Shown piece by piece: positions 61,391-64,000 of a stretch of DNA of 64,000 nt. The notes under the pieces are model-generated. The model was not told where the DNA came from and did no database searches. It was given only the letters and a program-made list of their open reading frames with translations. A program made the position numbers and the translations under genes. Source of the DNA: Actinomyces wuliandei (lineage in GTDB: Bacteria; Actinomycetota; Actinomycetes; Actinomycetales; Actinomycetaceae); NCBI RefSeq assembly GCF_004010955.1, contig NZ_CP025227.1, positions 1,736,001-1,800,000 on the forward strand. Direction: 5' to 3'. The first letter of the stretch is position 1; every line of letters starts with the position of its first letter.

Positions 61391-62299
61391 TCAGACTTCC
61401 TGCGCCAGCAGCCCACAGGCCTCCAGGGTGGTGCGCAGCGCCTCGACCTCTTCCGCCTGCGCGCGTACCAGGGGCAGGCGCAGGGCGGCGTGGGGCAGGC
61501 GCCCCTGGAGCACCAGGGCCTCCTTGGCCATGACCGCCCCCTGGCCACCCCCCATCATGGCCCGCACCAGGGGCCTCATGCGCTGGGCGACGGCCCGGGC
61601 ACCTGCCAGGTCCCCGGAGTCGACCTCGGCGATCATCTCTCGCCAGGAGTGGGCGTCGGCGTGAGCCACCACGGATACGACGCCGGAGGCACCATGGGTC
61701 AGCCAGGCGAAGTTGAGGCCGTCGTCGCCGGAGTAGTACTCCAGCCCTGTGGCCTCCATGCGCTCAAAGCCCTGCTCGACGTCACCGGTGGCGTCCTTGA
61801 CCGCCTTGACGCGGGGGTGCTCGGCCAGGCGGGCCAGGGTCTGGTCACTGATCCGTACCCCGGTGCGGCCGGGGATGTCGTAGATCATGACCGGCAGGTC
61901 GGTGGCCTCTACCACGGCCATGATGTGGCGGTAGACGCCCTCCTGACTGGGACGGTTGTAGTAGGGGGCGTTGACCAGGAGCCCCTGCGCCCCCGCCTCC
62001 TGGGAGCCTACGCCGATACGTACCGCGTGGGCGGTGTCGTTGGAGCCTGCCCCGGCGATGACCATGGCGCGCTCCCCCAGGGCCGCCTTGACCTCCCTGA
62101 TGAGCAGCTGCTTCTCCGGAAGGTGGGTGGTGGGGGCCTCCCCGGTGGTGCCCGACAGCAGGACCGTGTCCACACCGTCGTCCACGAGGCTGACGGCCAG
62201 GGCACAGGCGGCGTCCACGTCCACCTCGCCACCAGGGGTGAAGGGCGTGACCATGGCGACACCGACGGAGCCGAAGGTGCGGGAGGCAGCGATGCTCAT
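61391..62299 (-). CDS. dapA: 4-hydroxy-tetrahydrodipicolinate synthase
   Basis: 302-residue TIM barrel. VAMVTPFTPGGEVDVDAACA and LLSGTTGEAPTTHLPEKQLL (threonine pair), YYNRPSQEGVYRHIMAV (tyrosine), VMIYDIPGRTGVRI, and the Schiff-base lysine in VKAVKDATGD. It condenses pyruvate with aspartate semialdehyde toward diaminopimelate and lysine, feeding both protein and, via MurE, the cell wall. Confidence 0.96.
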   Translation of the reverse strand: MSIAASRTFGSVGVAMVTPFTPGGEVDVDAACALAVSLVDDGVDTVLLSGTTGEAPTTHLPEKQLLIREVKAALGERAMVIAGAGSNDTAHAVRIGVGSQEAGAQGLLVNAPYYNRPSQEGVYRHIMAVVEATDLPVMIYDIPGRTGVRISDQTLARLAEHPRVKAVKDATGDVEQGFERMEATGLEYYSGDDGLNFAWLTHGASGVVSVVAHADAHSWREMIAEVDSGDLAGARAVAQRMRPLVRAMMGGGQGAVMAKEALVLQGRLPHAALRLPLVRAQAEEVEALRTTLEACGLLAQEV

Positions 62300-62427
62300 G
62301 GGACAAGCCTACCGGTAGCGCTCAGCACAGCCTATCGCTTTGGTCATGTGTTCTTCGCCAGCCCGTCGGTCCCCTCCCCGGACCGCCCGGATGGCTGGGT
62401 GGCGCCCGGGCAGGATAGGCTCCGGGC

Positions 62428-63255
62428 ATGACGGCTCCTAGCACGCCTGACACGCCTGAGGGCGACGGCCCTGACGACGTCGCACCGGGCCCAGTGCCAG
62501 GCCCGTCGCACGCGGACGCCGGTGCCCGGGACGCGGACACCACAGGCGCCACAGGTGCCAACGGGTTCGTGCGAGAGGCCCGCCCCGAGGACCTTGCCGC
62601 CATCGGCTCCGTCCACGCCGCCTCCATGCTGGCCTCCCTGGAGGCCGGTCACCGCGGCGCCCACGGCACGGGCCTGCCTGAAGGGGTGCGCGCCATGATC
62701 TCCGCCCCTGTCATCGCCACCGGCTGGCAGGAAGCCGTGACCTCGCCCCCCTCCCGGGAGCACCACGTGCTCGTTGCGACGCAGGCAGGGTCAGTGGTCG
62801 GCCTGCTGGGGCTCGCGCCAACCCAGTCACTCAGTACGGCCAGGGCAGCCAGTGACCGGGACGCGGACCCCGGCAGCCCCGAGGACGGCGCGAGTGAGCA
62901 CCCCGCTGCTGGCGCAGGCGCCCTGGCACCCACGGGAGCTGGCGGAGCGCAGGGTCCTCTGCTCCTCAATGACGCTCAGGCGCCCGAGGACCGGGAGCCC
63001 CTGCCCGCGGCCGAGGTGACGGCCCTGGGCGTGGACCCGGCCCACCAGCGACGCGGCCACGGCTCCCGCCTGCTGGCCGCCGCCGCCGACACCGCCCGGG
63101 GCCACGGAGCCCGGGCGCTCGTGGTATGGGCGGTGCGGGGGGACGAGTCGCTGTCCTGGTTCCTGCGCTCAGCCGGTCTGGAGCCCACCGGGGCACAGCG
63201 CCAGCTCGGCGTGGGTCAGGGAGTCACCGAGGACTGCTGGGTGGCCGGGCTGTAG
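62428..63255 (+). CDS. GNAT-family N-acetyltransferase with long inserts
   Basis: 275 residues. A disordered N-terminus of 45 residues precedes FVREARPEDLAAIGSVHAAS. The acetyl-CoA core is [20 protein letters not shown] with the loop RRGHGS, then HGARALVVWAVRGDESLSWF and LRSAGLEPTGAQRQLG. A 55-residue Ala/Gly/Asp/Pro-rich insert separates strands beta3 and beta4. Substrate unknown. Divergent from dapA. Confidence 0.85.
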   Translation: MTAPSTPDTPEGDGPDDVAPGPVPGPSHADAGARDADTTGATGANGFVREARPEDLAAIGSVHAASMLASLEAGHRGAHGTGLPEGVRAMISAPVIATGWQEAVTSPPSREHHVLVATQAGSVVGLLGLAPTQSLSTARAASDRDADPGSPEDGASEHPAAGAGALAPTGAGGAQGPLLLNDAQAPEDREPLPAAEVTALGVDPAHQRRGHGSRLLAAAADTARGHGARALVVWAVRGDESLSWFLRSAGLEPTGAQRQLGVGQGVTEDCWVAGL

Positions 63256-63318
63256 GGGCGCACTGAGCAGGCCTACCAGCCCCGCGTCAGGCCGCCGTGT
63301 CCTCCCGGCTCTTCGCAG

Positions 63319-63378
63319 ATCTACCGACTCCTCGCCACATACCACCGTACGCGTAGCTTCCGAGGAGTCGGTAGGTCT
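63319..63378. repeat. 17-bp inverted repeat between GNAT and higA
   Basis: Arms GATCTACCGACTCCTCG (63319-63335) and CGAGGAGTCGGTAGGTC (63362-63378) pair over 17 positions with one G:T-type mismatch, around a 26-nt loop. It lies between two convergent genes, so a bidirectional terminator is the plainest reading; the long arms and loop also fit a tiny non-autonomous element. Confidence 0.6.
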
Positions 63379-63411
63379 CGACAGCTGGCCCCGCAAATCC
63401 AGCACCTTCCC

Positions 63412-63717
63412 TCAGGCGACGTGGCCCAGCGGCCTGATCCGCGCCAGCGCCTCACCGTGGGAGTCCTCTACCAGATCGAGGTCGTACCTGGCCTGGAGGT
63501 TCAGCCAGAACTCCGCCGTCGTGCCCAGGTATCGGGCCAGCCGGGCTGCCGTGTCGGCGGTCACCGCTCGCTTGCCCAGCACGATCTCGTTGATGCGGCG
63601 CGGCGGGACCCCGACCGCCACCGCGACCTTGTTCTGGGTGATCCCCAACTCCTTGATGAAGTCCTCCATGAGTACCTCTCCCGGATGGACCGGGGCGATG
63701 CGGTCAGTGGTAGTCAA
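63412..63717 (-). CDS. higA: HigA-type antitoxin (XRE family)
   Basis: 101 residues from a TTG at 63717 (TTTDRIAPVHPGEVLMEDFI), with AGGAGG about 9 bp ahead, inside the toxin gene. The helix-turn-helix is ITQNKVAVAVGVPPRRINEI and VLGKRAVTADTAARLARYLG. HigA neutralises HigB and represses the operon. An upstream TTG at 63726 sits directly on the Shine-Dalgarno sequence and is unlikely. Confidence 0.92.
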   Translation of the reverse strand: MTTTDRIAPVHPGEVLMEDFIKELGITQNKVAVAVGVPPRRINEIVLGKRAVTADTAARLARYLGTTAEFWLNLQARYDLDLVEDSHGEALARIRPLGHVA

Positions 63718-63985
63718 CGATCTCAACCTCCTCAGGGCCAGCAGCAGTCCACACGAAGCAGAGCCGCCACTGGGCGTTTATCCTGATACTGTGCTGACCA
63801 GACCGGTCGCCCCTCAGACGCTCGAGGTGGTTTCCCGGTGGCGCCCGTAGGTCTTCAAGAGACGCGGCAGCACCGAGCTGGCGAAGCTTGCGCAGGGCAA
63901 CCCGTTCGACGCGCGCGTCAAGTGAGGCAACGTGCTCGCGACGCCACAGCCTTTCTGTTGCCTTGTCCGCGAACGACCTGATCAC
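63704..63985 (-). CDS. higB: HigB-type RelE-family mRNA interferase toxin
   Basis: 93 residues from a GTG. MIRSFADKATERLW is the typical HigB start, followed by ARVERVALRKLRQLGAA, LRAPPGNHLERLRGDRSGQH and SIRINAQWRLCFVWTAAGPE. The fold cleaves mRNA at the ribosome. It overlaps higA by 14 bp, toxin first, the standard higBA order. Complete, at the right edge. Confidence 0.92.
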   Translation of the reverse strand: MIRSFADKATERLWRREHVASLDARVERVALRKLRQLGAAASLEDLRAPPGNHLERLRGDRSGQHSIRINAQWRLCFVWTAAGPEEVEIVDYH

Positions 63986-63991
63986 GGCCCA

Positions 63992-63997
63992 AGCATA
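63992..63997 (-). promoter_or_regulatory. Leaderless -10 element of higBA
   Basis: On the minus strand TATGCT is followed by 6 bp and then the higB GTG, fitting a leaderless transcript. No Shine-Dalgarno sequence precedes higB. Confidence 0.5.
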
Positions 63998-64000
63998 TAA

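Noticed and set aside
1..64000. tRNA, rRNA, RNase P, tmRNA or a true multi-repeat CRISPR array
   Set aside because: No T-loop-like cores, known RNA landmarks or runs of three or more regularly spaced repeats were found by eye in either strand.

Overview
This 64-kb window is chromosomal DNA of a high-GC actinobacterium, most likely a member of the Actinomycetaceae (Actinomyces-like). The reasons are the very high GC, frequent GTG/TTG starts, probable leaderless promoters, actinobacterium-type cell-division genes (Wag31/DivIVA, SepF, FtsQ, no FtsA) and the order dcw cluster - lspA/rluD - dnaE - his operon - sseB - infC/rpmI/rplT - rRNA methylase, which I recall as conserved in Streptomyces and relatives. 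There are no phage, IS or rRNA/tRNA genes that I can recognise.

Layout. (1) 1-3000, minus strand: infC-rpmI-rplT translation operon with a non-canonical ATC start on infC, a TrmH-type methylase, and the N-terminus of a membrane protein at the left edge. (2) 3.8-6.8 kb, minus: sseB-like gene, ABC ATPase and a decayed membrane-protein gene broken by a 61-bp insertion. (3) 7.4-8.7 kb, plus: PlsC-type acyltransferase. (4) 8.7-21.4 kb, minus: histidine genes hisD-C-B-H-A, interrupted by a secreted glycoside hydrolase, a MetE-like enzyme, an unknown his-operon protein and a multi-TM protein; upstream of hisD lies a secreted beta-helix protein. (5) 21.6-25.5 kb: S4-domain protein and dnaE, ending convergently. 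(6) 25.7-26.7 kb: two decayed genes, a CPBP protease and a NarL-type response regulator. (7) 26.8-49.3 kb, minus: GNAT, rluD, lspA, divIVA, yggT, sepF, pgeF, ftsZ, ftsQ, murC, murG, ftsW, murD, mraY, murF, murE, ftsI, ftsL, rsmH, mraZ, a near-complete dcw cluster with an apparent MraZ operator in front of mraZ. (8) 50-64 kb: DUF3040, dinB, spermidine-synthase-like protein, PAC2 protein, HelD-type helicase, two tandem acyl-CoA ligases, a small membrane protein, dapA, a GNAT and a HigBA toxin-antitoxin pair at the right edge.

Most notable signal. The membrane gene at 3.8-5.0 kb carries an exact 28-bp direct repeat flanking 33 bp of unique DNA, a net insertion of 61 bp; removing 61 bp restores the reading frame. 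The repeat is hairpin-forming. A 28-bp target duplication with a 33-bp insert is the unit size of a type I-E CRISPR array and the expected footprint of off-target Cas1-Cas2 spacer integration (a 'neo-CRISPR'). A second repeat pair with the same 61-bp period lies upstream of dnaE (25594-25684), and a more degenerate pair lies after helD. No cas genes are in the window, so this is inference from geometry, but it is directly testable.

The rest of the window is largely core housekeeping: peptidoglycan precursor synthesis and septum assembly (dcw cluster, dapA supplying diaminopimelate/lysine), translation, histidine synthesis and replication.
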